This document shows, piece by piece, positions 45,703-54,099 of a stretch of 64,000 nucleotides of DNA. A program made the position numbers and the translations under genes. The first letter of the stretch is position 1, and every line of letters begins with the position of its first letter. Below the pieces are notes generated by a model, which was not told the DNA's origin, did no database searches, and saw only the letters and a program-made list of their open reading frames with translations. Source of the DNA: Nonomuraea solani (GTDB lineage: Bacteria > Actinomycetota > Actinomycetes > Streptosporangiales > Streptosporangiaceae). The DNA lies in contig NZ_FNVT01000004.1 of assembly GCF_900108335.1 (NCBI RefSeq), positions 558,001-622,000 on the forward strand, given 5' to 3'.

Positions 45703-47142
45703 TTGTCCGACTCAACTCTGACCGAAAGCCAGCAGCGGGCCATGAACGACCTGTTCCGCAAGATCGCTCCGGTGGCCGACGAGCTCGGCCGCCTGTTCGC
45801 CGCGCAGGGCCACGAGCTGGCCCTCGTCGGCGGTCCCGTGCGCGACCTCCTGCTCGGCCGCGTCGGCAACGACCTCGACCTGACCACCGACGCCCACCCC
45901 GAGCGGGTGCTCGCCATCGTCAGAGACTGGGCCGACTCCGTGTGGACGATCGGCATCGACTTCGGCACGGTCGGGCTGCGCAAGGGCAGCTGGCTGATCG
46001 AGATCACGACGTACCGGAGCGAGTCCTACGACCCCAAGTCGCGCAAACCTGAGGTCATGTACGGCGAGACGCTCGAAGCCGACCTGGAGCGGCGCGACTT
46101 CGCGGTCAACGCGATGGCGGTCCGCCTGCCCGGCCACGAGTTCGTGGACCCGTACGGCGGCATGAGCGACCTGAAGGCCAGGCTGCTGCGCACGCCGGGC
46201 ACCCCCGAGCAGTCCTTCGACGACGACCCGCTGCGCATGCTGCGGGCGGCCAGGTTCGCCTCGCAGCTCGGGTTCGCCGTGGACGCGCGGGCGCTGGCGG
46301 CGATGACCGCGATGGCCGACCGCATCGAGATCGTCTCGGCCGAGCGGATCCGCGACGAGCTCGACAAGCTCATCTGCGGCGCCGGCCCGCGCGAGGGGCT
46401 GCGGCTGCTGGTCGAGACGGGCCTGGCCGGGCATGTGCTGCCCGAGCTGCCCAAGCTGCGGCTGGAGATCGACGAGCACCACCGGCACAAGGACGTCTAC
46501 GAGCACACGCTGACCGTGCTCGACCAGGCCATCGCGCAGGAGGAGGACGGCAAGCCCGACCGGATCCTGCGCTGGGCGGCGCTGCTGCACGACATCGGCA
46601 AGCCGAAGACGCGCCGCCACGAGGCCGGCGGGCGGGTGTCGTTCCACCACCACGAGGTGGTCGGCGCCCAGATGACCAAGAAGCGCATGACGGAGCTGAA
46701 GTTCCCCAAGGACGTGGTGGCCGACGTCTCGCAGCTGGTGGAGCTGCACCTGCGCTTCCACGGCTACGGCACGGGGGAGTGGACCGACAGCGCGGTGCGC
46801 CGCTACGTGCGCGACGCCGGGCACCTGCTCGACCGCCTGCACAAGCTGACCAGGGCCGACTGCACCACGCGCAACAAGCGCAAGGCGGCGGCGCTGTCGC
46901 GGACCTACGACCAGTTGGAGGAGCGCATCGCCAGGCTCGCCGAGGAGGAAGAGCTGGCCAAGATCCGTCCCGAGCTCGACGGCAACGAGATCCAGCGCGT
47001 GCTCGGGGTCGGGCCAGGGCCGGTGGTGGGGCAGGCGTACAAGTTCCTGCTGGAGCTCAGGCTCGACAAGGGCGTGATCGGCAAGGACGCGGCGACCGCG
47101 GCGCTGCTGGAGTGGGCGCGGTCAAACGACCTTGGCGCGTGA
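45703..47142 (+). CDS. pcnA: CCA tRNA nucleotidyltransferase
   Basis: 479 aa from TTG 45703, chosen because AGAAGGA lies 10 bp before and the upstream 38 codons are repeat-derived. The head domain has LVGGPVRDLLLGRVGNDLDLTTDAHPE with the two catalytic Asp (DLD), LERRDFAVNAMAVRLPG, and DDPLRMLRAARFASQLGF. An HD domain follows (LLHDIGKPKTRRHEAGGRVSFHHHEVVGAQM). It adds or repairs the 3' CCA of tRNAs; needed because tRNA genes such as the one in this window lack encoded CCA. Ends overlap the convergent MFS gene by 21 bp. Confidence 0.93.
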   Translation: MSDSTLTESQQRAMNDLFRKIAPVADELGRLFAAQGHELALVGGPVRDLLLGRVGNDLDLTTDAHPERVLAIVRDWADSVWTIGIDFGTVGLRKGSWLIEITTYRSESYDPKSRKPEVMYGETLEADLERRDFAVNAMAVRLPGHEFVDPYGGMSDLKARLLRTPGTPEQSFDDDPLRMLRAARFASQLGFAVDARALAAMTAMADRIEIVSAERIRDELDKLICGAGPREGLRLLVETGLAGHVLPELPKLRLEIDEHHRHKDVYEHTLTVLDQAIAQEEDGKPDRILRWAALLHDIGKPKTRRHEAGGRVSFHHHEVVGAQMTKKRMTELKFPKDVVADVSQLVELHLRFHGYGTGEWTDSAVRRYVRDAGHLLDRLHKLTRADCTTRNKRKAAALSRTYDQLEERIARLAEEEELAKIRPELDGNEIQRVLGVGPGPVVGQAYKFLLELRLDKGVIGKDAATAALLEWARSNDLGA

Positions 47143-48408
47143 CGACGCGGTGATCATCCGGTAGGCGAGCGCCGCCACGGGGTAGCCGACCGCGATGATC
47201 ACGACCGCGAGGTAGGACTTGCCGTTCGCGGGCAGGATGGCCGCCGACAGGGCCGCGGCGAGCACGTACATGCCGTTGAAGAGCATGTCGTAGATCGAGA
47301 ACGCCCGGCCCAGATAGATGTCCTGAACGTCGCGCTGGACGGTGGTGTCGGCGCAGATCTTGACGCTCTGCCCGGCCACGCCCAGCACGAACCCGGCCGC
47401 CGGCAGCCCCCACTCCTGGAACGGCAGCACCAGCGCCCCCGTCAGCACGCCGGCCGTGGACAGCGCGATCGGCACCCACCGCTCGACCGTGAACCGCTCG
47501 GTCGCGTAGGGGGTGATGATCACCGCGAGGCCGAAGCCGACGGCGGAGGTGGCCACCACCAGGCCGATCCCCTCCAGCGCGGCCTCGGAGTCGCCGTTGG
47601 TGAAGTAGTAGCGGTAGAGGATGATGCCGAGCGCCGTCGCCATGCCGTAGAAGAAGCGGTGGGCGGCCATCGCGCCCATGGTGGCGGCGGCCATGCGGTG
47701 GTGCACCAGATGTCTGGCGCCGTCGGCCAGGCCGGTGACGACGTTGCGCAGGGCCTGGCGCGCCTGCGGCCTGTCGGGGTCGGGCCACGGGCCGAGCAAC
47801 TGCCGGTCTATCGTCCGCGCGACCAGCGCGCTCAGCCCGAACACCACGCCGGAGGTGACGAGGAGCAGCGCGACGCCGCCGTCGTCGGCGCCGTAGATGT
47901 GGCGCAGCAGATATCCCAGGCCGACGCCCACGAACGTCACCAGGGTCCCCGACGTGGGCGTGACCGCGTTGGCCGCCATCAGCCGCTCGGTGGGCACCAC
48001 GTGCGGCAGAGAGGCGCTGAGCGAGGCCAGGAAGAACCGGTTGACCCCCAGCACGGCGAGCGCCGCCGCGTAGAACGCCGGATCGGGCACGTCGGCGGCG
48101 ACCAGCCCCGCGGCCACCAGCAGCAGCACGCCGCGCACCATGGGCGCCACCACGAGGATCTGCCGCCGCGACCAGCGGTCGATGAACACCCCGACGAAGG
48201 GCCCGAGCAGGCTGTACGGCAACAGCAGCACGGCCAGGCCGGCGGCGACTTCGAGGGCGGTCGTCTGCTTCTCGGGGCTGAAGAAGGCGAATCCGGCCAC
48301 CCCGAACTGGAAGATCCCATCGGAGAACTGGGAGACCAGCCGGGTGCCGAACAGCCGCTGGAAGTCCCGCCCGCGCAAGACCACTCGGAGGTCGGCGACA
48401 AAAGACAC
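47122..48408 (-). CDS. MFS transporter
   Basis: 428 aa with about 12 hydrophobic helices. The opening LRVVLRGRDFQRLFGTRLVSQFSDGIFQFGVAGFAFF and the loop VDRWSRRQILVVAPMVRGVLLL (motif A-like between helices 2 and 3) are typical of the bacterial MFS_3 drug-efflux-like group. Substrate unknown. Its 3' end overlaps pcnA by 21 bp, convergently, and the 5' end lies 107 bp from idi. Confidence 0.85.
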   Translation of the reverse strand: MSFVADLRVVLRGRDFQRLFGTRLVSQFSDGIFQFGVAGFAFFSPEKQTTALEVAAGLAVLLLPYSLLGPFVGVFIDRWSRRQILVVAPMVRGVLLLVAAGLVAADVPDPAFYAAALAVLGVNRFFLASLSASLPHVVPTERLMAANAVTPTSGTLVTFVGVGLGYLLRHIYGADDGGVALLLVTSGVVFGLSALVARTIDRQLLGPWPDPDRPQARQALRNVVTGLADGARHLVHHRMAAATMGAMAAHRFFYGMATALGIILYRYYFTNGDSEAALEGIGLVVATSAVGFGLAVIITPYATERFTVERWVPIALSTAGVLTGALVLPFQEWGLPAAGFVLGVAGQSVKICADTTVQRDVQDIYLGRAFSIYDMLFNGMYVLAAALSAAILPANGKSYLAVVIIAVGYPVAALAYRMITASSRAKVV

Positions 48409-48515
48409 GCCGCCAGCCTAGCCCCGCGTCCGTCCTCTAGGATGCGTCAGAGGTTGGCGCAGCAGGTGGGCAACCGGGTTCCGAGCGGTCATCGTCATCT
48501 CGTACGCTTCATAGC

Positions 48516-49100
48516 GTGACCACTGAGGAACACGTTGTGCTGGTCGACGACGACGGCCGCGCGCTCGGCACCGCACCGAAGACGCTGGTGCACGGCCGTG
48601 AGACCCCTCTACATCTGGCGTTCTCCAGCTACGTCTTCGATCAAGAAGGCCGCGTGCTGCTCACCAAACGGGCAGACCACAAGATCACCTGGCCCGGGGT
48701 GTGGACCAACAGTTGTTGTGGCCACCCGCTGCCGGAGGAGCCGCTCGACCGGGCGGTCGTGCGGCGGCTCTCCTACGAGCTCGGGCTCACGGCGGAGAGC
48801 GTCGACCTCATGCTCCCCACCTTCGCCTACCGCGCCGTCATGGCCAACGGGATCGTCGAGCACGAGCTCTGCCCGGTCTACCGGGTCATGGTCGACTCAC
48901 CCGTCGCGCCCAACCCCGACGAGGTGGGGGAGACGTGCTGGATGCCGTGGAAAGAGTTCGCCGAGGGCGCCCAGAACGGGCTGCTGGCGATCTCGCCGTG
49001 GTGCAGGGAGCAGGTGCCCCTGCTGACGGAGCTCGGCTGCGACCCGCTGACCTGGCAGCCGGCCGCCTTCTCCGACCTGCCCCCGGCGGCGCGTCTGTAG
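48516..49100 (+). CDS. idi: Isopentenyl-diphosphate delta-isomerase, type I
   Basis: 194 aa, GTG start. Interconverts isopentenyl and dimethylallyl diphosphate for isoprenoid synthesis. The Nudix fold contains the substrate segment HLAFSSYVFDQEGRVLLTKRADHKITWPGVWTNSCCGHPLPEE, where CGHP carries the catalytic Cys, and IVEHELCPVYRV with the second catalytic Glu. Length is standard. It stands alone, so carotenoid or menaquinone genes must lie elsewhere. Confidence 0.95.
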   Translation: MTTEEHVVLVDDDGRALGTAPKTLVHGRETPLHLAFSSYVFDQEGRVLLTKRADHKITWPGVWTNSCCGHPLPEEPLDRAVVRRLSYELGLTAESVDLMLPTFAYRAVMANGIVEHELCPVYRVMVDSPVAPNPDEVGETCWMPWKEFAEGAQNGLLAISPWCREQVPLLTELGCDPLTWQPAAFSDLPPAARL

Positions 49101-49125
49101 GACCCGCCGGGAGCCGGTCGGCGGC

Positions 49126-49164
49126 TCAGCGCTCGACCTCAGCGCTCGATCTCAGCGCTCGACC
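49126..49164 (+). repeat. Three 13-bp tandem repeats at the ino1 3' end
   Basis: TCAGCGCTCGACC, TCAGCGCTCGATC, TCAGCGCTCGACC. The third copy is inside ino1 and carries its stop; the other two lie beyond. Confidence 0.85.
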
Positions 49165-50231
49165 TCGCCGCGGATGAACTTCTCGACGTAGTCGCGCGCC
49201 TCGTCGTCGGAATACTGCTCCGGCGGCGACTTCATGAAGTACGACGACGCCGACAGGATCGGCCCCCCGATGCCCCGGTCGAGAGCGATCTTGGCGGCCC
49301 GCACCGCGTCGATGATGATGCCCGCCGAGTTGGGAGAGTCCCAAACCTCGAGCTTGTACTCGAGGTTCAGCGGAGTGTCACCGAACGAGCGCCCCTCCAG
49401 CCGCACGTAGGCCCACTTGCGGTCGTCCAGCCACGGCACGTGGTCCGACGGGCCGATGTGCACGTCGGCCTTGCCCATCTCGTGCGGGATCTGCGAGGTC
49501 ACCGACTGCGTCTTCGAGATCTTCTTCGACTGGAGCCTCTTGCGCTCCAGCATGTTCATGAAGTCCATGTTGCCGCCGAAGTTGAGCTGGTACGTGCGCA
49601 GCAGCTCCACCCCGCGGTCCTCGAACAACTTGGCCAGCACCCGGTGCGTGATCGTGGCACCGACCTGCGACTTGATGTCGTCACCGACGATCGGGACCCC
49701 GGCCTCGGTGAACTTCTCGGCCCACTCGGGGTCGGAGGCGATGAAGACCGGCAGCGCGTTCACGAAGGCGACCTTGGCGTCCAGCGCGCACTGCGCGTAG
49801 AAGCGGTCGGCCTCCTCGGAACCCACGGGCAGGTACGACACCAGGACGTCGACCTGGTTGTCACGGAGCACCTGGACCACATCGACGGGCGCCTCGTCGG
49901 ACTCCTCGATGATCTCACTGTAGAACTCGCCCAGCCCGTCGAAGGTGTGGCCACGCTGGACCGTCACCCCCGTCGGGGGCACGTCGCAGATCTTGATGGT
50001 GTTGTTCTCACTGGCGACGATCGCCTCGGACAGATCGCGGCCGACCTTCTTGGCGTCCACGTCGAAGGCCGCGGCGAACTCGACGTCGCCGACGTGGTAT
50101 TCGCCGAACTTCACGTGCATCAGGCCAGGCACCCGTGTGTCCGGGTCGGCGTCCTTGTAATAGTGGACGCCCTGAACCAGCGACGACGCGCAGTTGCCGA
50201 CACCGACAATGGCCACGCGAACCGAACCCAT
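49152..50231 (-). CDS. ino1: myo-inositol-1-phosphate synthase
   Basis: 359 aa from ATG 50231, preceded by a GGGAG site; the frame opens seven codons earlier. Converts glucose 6-phosphate to inositol 1-phosphate with NAD, for phosphatidylinositol and mycothiol. VAIVGVGNCASSLVQGV is the NAD site; YLPVGSEEADRFYAQCALDAKVAFVNALPVFIA and GDDIKSQVGATITHRVL plus RTYQLNFGGNMDFMNML are conserved in the family. It lies 13 bp downstream of a padR gene, whose product probably regulates both, as in mycobacteria (Rv0046c/Rv0047c). Confidence 0.95.
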   Translation of the reverse strand: MGSVRVAIVGVGNCASSLVQGVHYYKDADPDTRVPGLMHVKFGEYHVGDVEFAAAFDVDAKKVGRDLSEAIVASENNTIKICDVPPTGVTVQRGHTFDGLGEFYSEIIEESDEAPVDVVQVLRDNQVDVLVSYLPVGSEEADRFYAQCALDAKVAFVNALPVFIASDPEWAEKFTEAGVPIVGDDIKSQVGATITHRVLAKLFEDRGVELLRTYQLNFGGNMDFMNMLERKRLQSKKISKTQSVTSQIPHEMGKADVHIGPSDHVPWLDDRKWAYVRLEGRSFGDTPLNLEYKLEVWDSPNSAGIIIDAVRAAKIALDRGIGGPILSASSYFMKSPPEQYSDDEARDYVEKFIRGEVER

Positions 50232-50244
50232 CGCACTCGCTCCC

Positions 50245-50835
50245 TTACTCATCAGTTGACGTGGTATCTCTTTCGGGCCTCTCCTCTGACGAGGCCCGAC
50301 GCTCCGTTGCGATCAGCTCGTTCAGCCAGCGCACCTCGCGCTCGACGGACTCGAGCCCGTGTCTTTGCAGCTCGAGCGTGTAGCTGTCGAGACGCTCCCG
50401 GGTGCGGGCCAATGCGGTGCGCACCGCGTCGAGCCGCTCTTCCAGCCGGCTGCGGCGGCCTTCGAGAATGCGCAGGCGCACCTCGGCCTCGGTGTGACGG
50501 AAGAAGGCGAAGTGCACGCCGAAGCTCTCGTCCTCCCAGGCGGAGGGGCCGGCCTGCGTCAGCATGTCCTGCAGTCGTTCTTTGCCTTCGGCGGTCAGCT
50601 TGTAGACGATCTTCGATCGGCCGCCCACGATCGCGGCGGGAGCGGGCTGCTCCTCCGCGATGAGGCCCTGGGTCAGGAGTGATCGAAGACAGGGGTACAG
50701 CGACCCGTAGGAGAACGCGCGGAACATCCCCAGCAGAGCGTTGAGCCGTTTGCGCAGCTCATAGCCGTGTAGCGGCGTCTCGTGCAGCGACCCGAGCACG
50801 GCCAGCTCCAGGACCCTGGCTTGTCCGCCGGCCAT
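50245..50835 (-). CDS. PadR-family transcriptional regulator
   Basis: 196 aa from ATG 50835, with a GAGGGGGCGG site. The N-terminal winged helix (LELAVLGSLHETPLHGYELRKRLNALLGMFRAFSYGSLYPCLRSLLTQGLIAEE) is the PadR domain; the C-terminal helices (EAEVRLRILEGRRSRLEERLDAVRTALARTRERLDSY) form the dimerisation region. An 8-bp perfect inverted repeat is 24 bp upstream. It precedes ino1 by 13 bp, so it likely controls inositol synthesis and itself. Confidence 0.92.
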   Translation of the reverse strand: MAGGQARVLELAVLGSLHETPLHGYELRKRLNALLGMFRAFSYGSLYPCLRSLLTQGLIAEEQPAPAAIVGGRSKIVYKLTAEGKERLQDMLTQAGPSAWEDESFGVHFAFFRHTEAEVRLRILEGRRSRLEERLDAVRTALARTRERLDSYTLELQRHGLESVEREVRWLNELIATERRASSEERPERDTTSTDE

Positions 50836-50858
50836 GGAAACCGCCCCCTCTCGCGTCG

Positions 50859-50877
50859 ATGTATCGAGCCGATACAT
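50859..50877. promoter_or_regulatory. Inverted-repeat operator upstream of padR-ino1
   Basis: ATGTATCG (50859-50866), AGC spacer, CGATACAT (50870-50877): a perfect 8-bp palindrome. ATGTAT...ATACAT is the usual form of PadR operators. Confidence 0.8.
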
Positions 50878-50968
50878 CCCGAGGATACGTCGGGCCGCTA
50901 TATGACTGCAATCGACGAATCTGCCAAGCCGTTGGGATGAACCCGCAAAACGCCGTAGTCTGGCGCCC

Positions 50969-51355
50969 ATGTGGTCACAGCGAAGGGTGGTGGATTACGG
51001 CCTCGCGAAAAAGGCGGTGGTCCGATCCTTGCGCGCCGGGCGTTCCGCGCGCGGCGACGTCTGTGACGCACAGCCCTACCTCCTTCGCGCGGCACGCCAC
51101 TTCGGCGAGCCGACCGAACGCCTCTGCCCGGTCTGCGAAAGGGAGAACGTCACCAATGTGACCTATGTCTACGGCGACGCCCTCGGGCGGCAGGCCGGTC
51201 AGGCGAAGGTCGTGTCAGAGCTCGTCGCCATGGCTCATGATTACGATGAGTTCCGGGTGTACGTTGTCGAGGTCTGCCAAGGTTGTTCCTGGAATCACCT
51301 GACGGTTTCGTACGTCCTCGGGAACGGACCGCCTGACCTCGTCGGCCAAGCGTAA
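50969..51355 (+). CDS. DUF5318-family protein with zinc-ribbon Cys pairs
   Basis: 128 aa. Two CxxC pairs, CPVC and CQGC, form a zinc-ribbon-like module with VTNVTYVYGD and VYVVEVCQGCSWNHL around them. The family is conserved in actinobacteria immediately upstream of the penicillin-binding protein gene ponA (mycobacterial Rv0049). Divergent from padR. Function unknown. Confidence 0.85.
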   Translation: MWSQRRVVDYGLAKKAVVRSLRAGRSARGDVCDAQPYLLRAARHFGEPTERLCPVCERENVTNVTYVYGDALGRQAGQAKVVSELVAMAHDYDEFRVYVVEVCQGCSWNHLTVSYVLGNGPPDLVGQA

Positions 51356-51423
51356 AGACCAGAGGGCGGCGGGAAACCTCACGCCCAACCGCCGTTTTGT
51401 ATCCGACGACGTTGCGAGGACGT

Positions 51424-54099
51424 GTGAGTAACAGCATGAATGAGGGGACGGCTCGCCCGGGAAGGCGCCGTCGTTCCAGCTCATCCCGTTCTGTGCCCCA
51501 AGGTTCTCCTCCCCAAACCGACGAGCCGGGCTGGGGTGCGGCGCCGCCGCAGCGTCGTGCGGAAGCGGCCTACGAGCAGACCGGCGCCATGTCGGCGCAG
51601 CCGTACGACGATCCTCCCAGACGCGGAGAGCAGCCGTCCAGACGCGGTGGGCAACCTCCTGCCCAAAGTGAGCCGATGGGGCCGCGTTCGCGCGCCCGAC
51701 AGGACACGCGGTCGGTGAGCAACCAGGAGACCATGGTCAGCGACGCGCCGCCGCGGCGCTCGCGCAGGCGCAACCAGGGTGGCGAGCCGCCCGAGCCGCC
51801 GGGCCCGCCGACGAAGAAGGACGGCGGTGGCCGGGGCGGCTGGCGCAGGTTCGTGCCGAGCTGGAAGATCGTCGTGGCGGGCGCCGTGGTGCTCGCGGCC
51901 GGCCTCTTCGGCATGGTCATGGTCGCCTACGCCAACACGCCGGTGCCGACGTCCGCCCAGGACGAGGCGCTGGCCCAGCAGAGCACCATCTACTTCCGCG
52001 ACGGCAAGAAGATCGCTCAGCTCGGTTTCAAGCGCGAGATCGTCCCGATCGAGGCCATGTCCCAGAACGTCAGGGACGCCGCGGTGGCCATCGAGAACAA
52101 GACGTTCTACGAAGACTCCGGCATCTCCATCTCCGGCATGTTCCGCTCGGTGTGGATGACCGCGTCCGGGCAGCAGATCCAGGGCGCCTCGACGATCACC
52201 CAGCAGATGGCCCGTAACTACTACGACGGCCTCAGCCAGGAAGTGTCCATCAAGCGCAAGGTCATGGAGATCTTCGTCGCGGTCAAGCTCGACGACGAGC
52301 TGACCAAGGACCAGATCCTGGCCAACTACCTCAACACCATCAACTTCGGCCGTGCCTTCGGTGTGCAGGCGGCCGCGAAGGCGTACTTCGGGTCCAAGGT
52401 CAACGCCAAGAACCTGACCCCCGAGCAGGGCGCCTACCTCGCCGCGCGCATCCAGCAGCCGAACTGGGACCACGACTCGCCCGAGCTGCAGGCCCGTTTC
52501 AAGACCGTCGTCCAGTACATGGCCGAGCAGTGGCCCGACCGCTACGGCTCGCTGCCGCAGACCGCCAAGTTCCCCAAGACGCGCAAGACCATCGGCCCCA
52601 ACGAGATGTCCGGCATCAAGGGCTACATGGTCAAGGAGGTGCTGAACGAGCTGGCCGCCCGCGGCCTGACCGAGGAGAAGATCAGGAGCGGCGGCTACCA
52701 CATCACCTCGACTTTCGACTACAAGCTCATGAAGGCCGCCCAGAAGGCGGTCAAGGAGACGCGCGCGGCGTACAACATGTCCACCGAGTTCCACGCGGGC
52801 CTGGCCGCGGTGGATCCGAAACGCGGGCGTGTCCTGGCCTTCTACGGCGGTGACGACTACGTGACCGACCCGTGGAACGAGCCCTTCCAGTCGACGAAGC
52901 AGGCCGCGTCCGCCTTCAAGCCGTACGTGCTGGCGGCCTGGCTGCAGGCCGGCTACTCGCTCAAGAGCTTCGTGCCCGGCAACCAGACGGTTCCGAAGGA
53001 GCTGCCGGGTCAGCAGGAGGGCGGCATCACCAACAGCCACAACGTCGGTGCGGCCGTGGACGTGGTGAAGGCCACCGCGCAGTCGGTCAACACGGCGTAC
53101 GTCTCGATGGCGTACGCGCTGCCGAACAAGCTCGACGACGTCAAGAACCTCGTCGAGGCGGCCGGCTTCAACCAGAAGCGCATGGAAGACGACGTCAGGG
53201 ATCACCACTACCAGTTCGCCATCGGCAGCGCCCTGGTGACGCCCGTGGAGCAGGCCGCCGGCTACGCCATCTTCGCCAACGGCGGAAAATACACCAAGTA
53301 CCACGTCGTCAAGCAGGTCAAGCTCAAGAACCAGGTCGTCTACGGCGAGCAGCTCAGCTCCAAGAACGTCATCGACCCGGGTGTGGCCGCCGACGCCACC
53401 GTCGCCATGGAGGCGGTGCTGACCAACGGCACCGCACAGGGCAAGGGCCTGGGCAACCGGCGGGCGGCCGGCAAGACCGGGACGAACAACAACGAGAAGG
53501 AAGCCTGGTTCGTCGGTTACACGCCGCAGATCTCCACGGCGGTCGGGTTCTACCGCGAGCAGTGCGCGACCAAGACGGGCAAGATCATTCCGCCCGAGCA
53601 CTCCAACTGCCCCGTCTACAAGAAGGGCAGCAAGAAGTTCGGCCCGAACAACCCGTACACCACGGTCAAGGAAATGCCCCTGGGCTTCGAGGGTGCCGGT
53701 CCGCCCACGATCGCCTGGCAGAAGTTCATGCAGATGGCGCACGAGGGGCTGCCGGTCGAGGAGTTCCCGGACCGGGCCGAGGTCGGCATCGCCGAGAACA
53801 TCGTCCCGAGCCCGACGCCCACTCCCACGCCGACGCCGGACGCGGGGGAGAACCCCTTCGACGACCAGAACCCGATCGACGACCCGAACGCCAACGAAGA
53901 CTGCCTCATCGGCTGTGGCGGTGAGGAGACCACGCCCGACGACGACGGCGTGACGATCGACGACGGTGAGGGCGACGCCCCGCAGACCGCCGACGACTCG
54001 GGTGTCGCGGGCGGTTCCGGCGGGTCGGGCGGCGGTTCGATGCCCGAGTCGAGATTCGGCCGGCCCGACTCGATGACCACCAGGCCAGAGGACCGATGA
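51424..54099 (+). CDS. ponA: Bifunctional penicillin-binding protein 1A (transglycosylase/transpeptidase)
   Basis: 891 aa from GTG 51424 (ATG 51436 is also possible). A Pro/Arg/Gln-rich cytosolic part of about 145 residues is followed by one transmembrane helix (WKIVVAGAVVLAAGLFGMVMVAYA). The GT51 domain has AVAIENKTFYEDSGISISG (catalytic Glu) and GASTITQQMARNYY. The transpeptidase has SAFK with Ser near 496, SVN near 553 and KTGT near 684. The tail is disordered, with PTPTPTPTPDAGEN and Gly/Ser. It polymerises and cross-links peptidoglycan. It overlaps the next gene by 4 bp. Confidence 0.94.
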   Translation: MSNSMNEGTARPGRRRRSSSSRSVPQGSPPQTDEPGWGAAPPQRRAEAAYEQTGAMSAQPYDDPPRRGEQPSRRGGQPPAQSEPMGPRSRARQDTRSVSNQETMVSDAPPRRSRRRNQGGEPPEPPGPPTKKDGGGRGGWRRFVPSWKIVVAGAVVLAAGLFGMVMVAYANTPVPTSAQDEALAQQSTIYFRDGKKIAQLGFKREIVPIEAMSQNVRDAAVAIENKTFYEDSGISISGMFRSVWMTASGQQIQGASTITQQMARNYYDGLSQEVSIKRKVMEIFVAVKLDDELTKDQILANYLNTINFGRAFGVQAAAKAYFGSKVNAKNLTPEQGAYLAARIQQPNWDHDSPELQARFKTVVQYMAEQWPDRYGSLPQTAKFPKTRKTIGPNEMSGIKGYMVKEVLNELAARGLTEEKIRSGGYHITSTFDYKLMKAAQKAVKETRAAYNMSTEFHAGLAAVDPKRGRVLAFYGGDDYVTDPWNEPFQSTKQAASAFKPYVLAAWLQAGYSLKSFVPGNQTVPKELPGQQEGGITNSHNVGAAVDVVKATAQSVNTAYVSMAYALPNKLDDVKNLVEAAGFNQKRMEDDVRDHHYQFAIGSALVTPVEQAAGYAIFANGGKYTKYHVVKQVKLKNQVVYGEQLSSKNVIDPGVAADATVAMEAVLTNGTAQGKGLGNRRAAGKTGTNNNEKEAWFVGYTPQISTAVGFYREQCATKTGKIIPPEHSNCPVYKKGSKKFGPNNPYTTVKEMPLGFEGAGPPTIAWQKFMQMAHEGLPVEEFPDRAEVGIAENIVPSPTPTPTPTPDAGENPFDDQNPIDDPNANEDCLIGCGGEETTPDDDGVTIDDGEGDAPQTADDSGVAGGSGGSGGGSMPESRFGRPDSMTTRPEDR

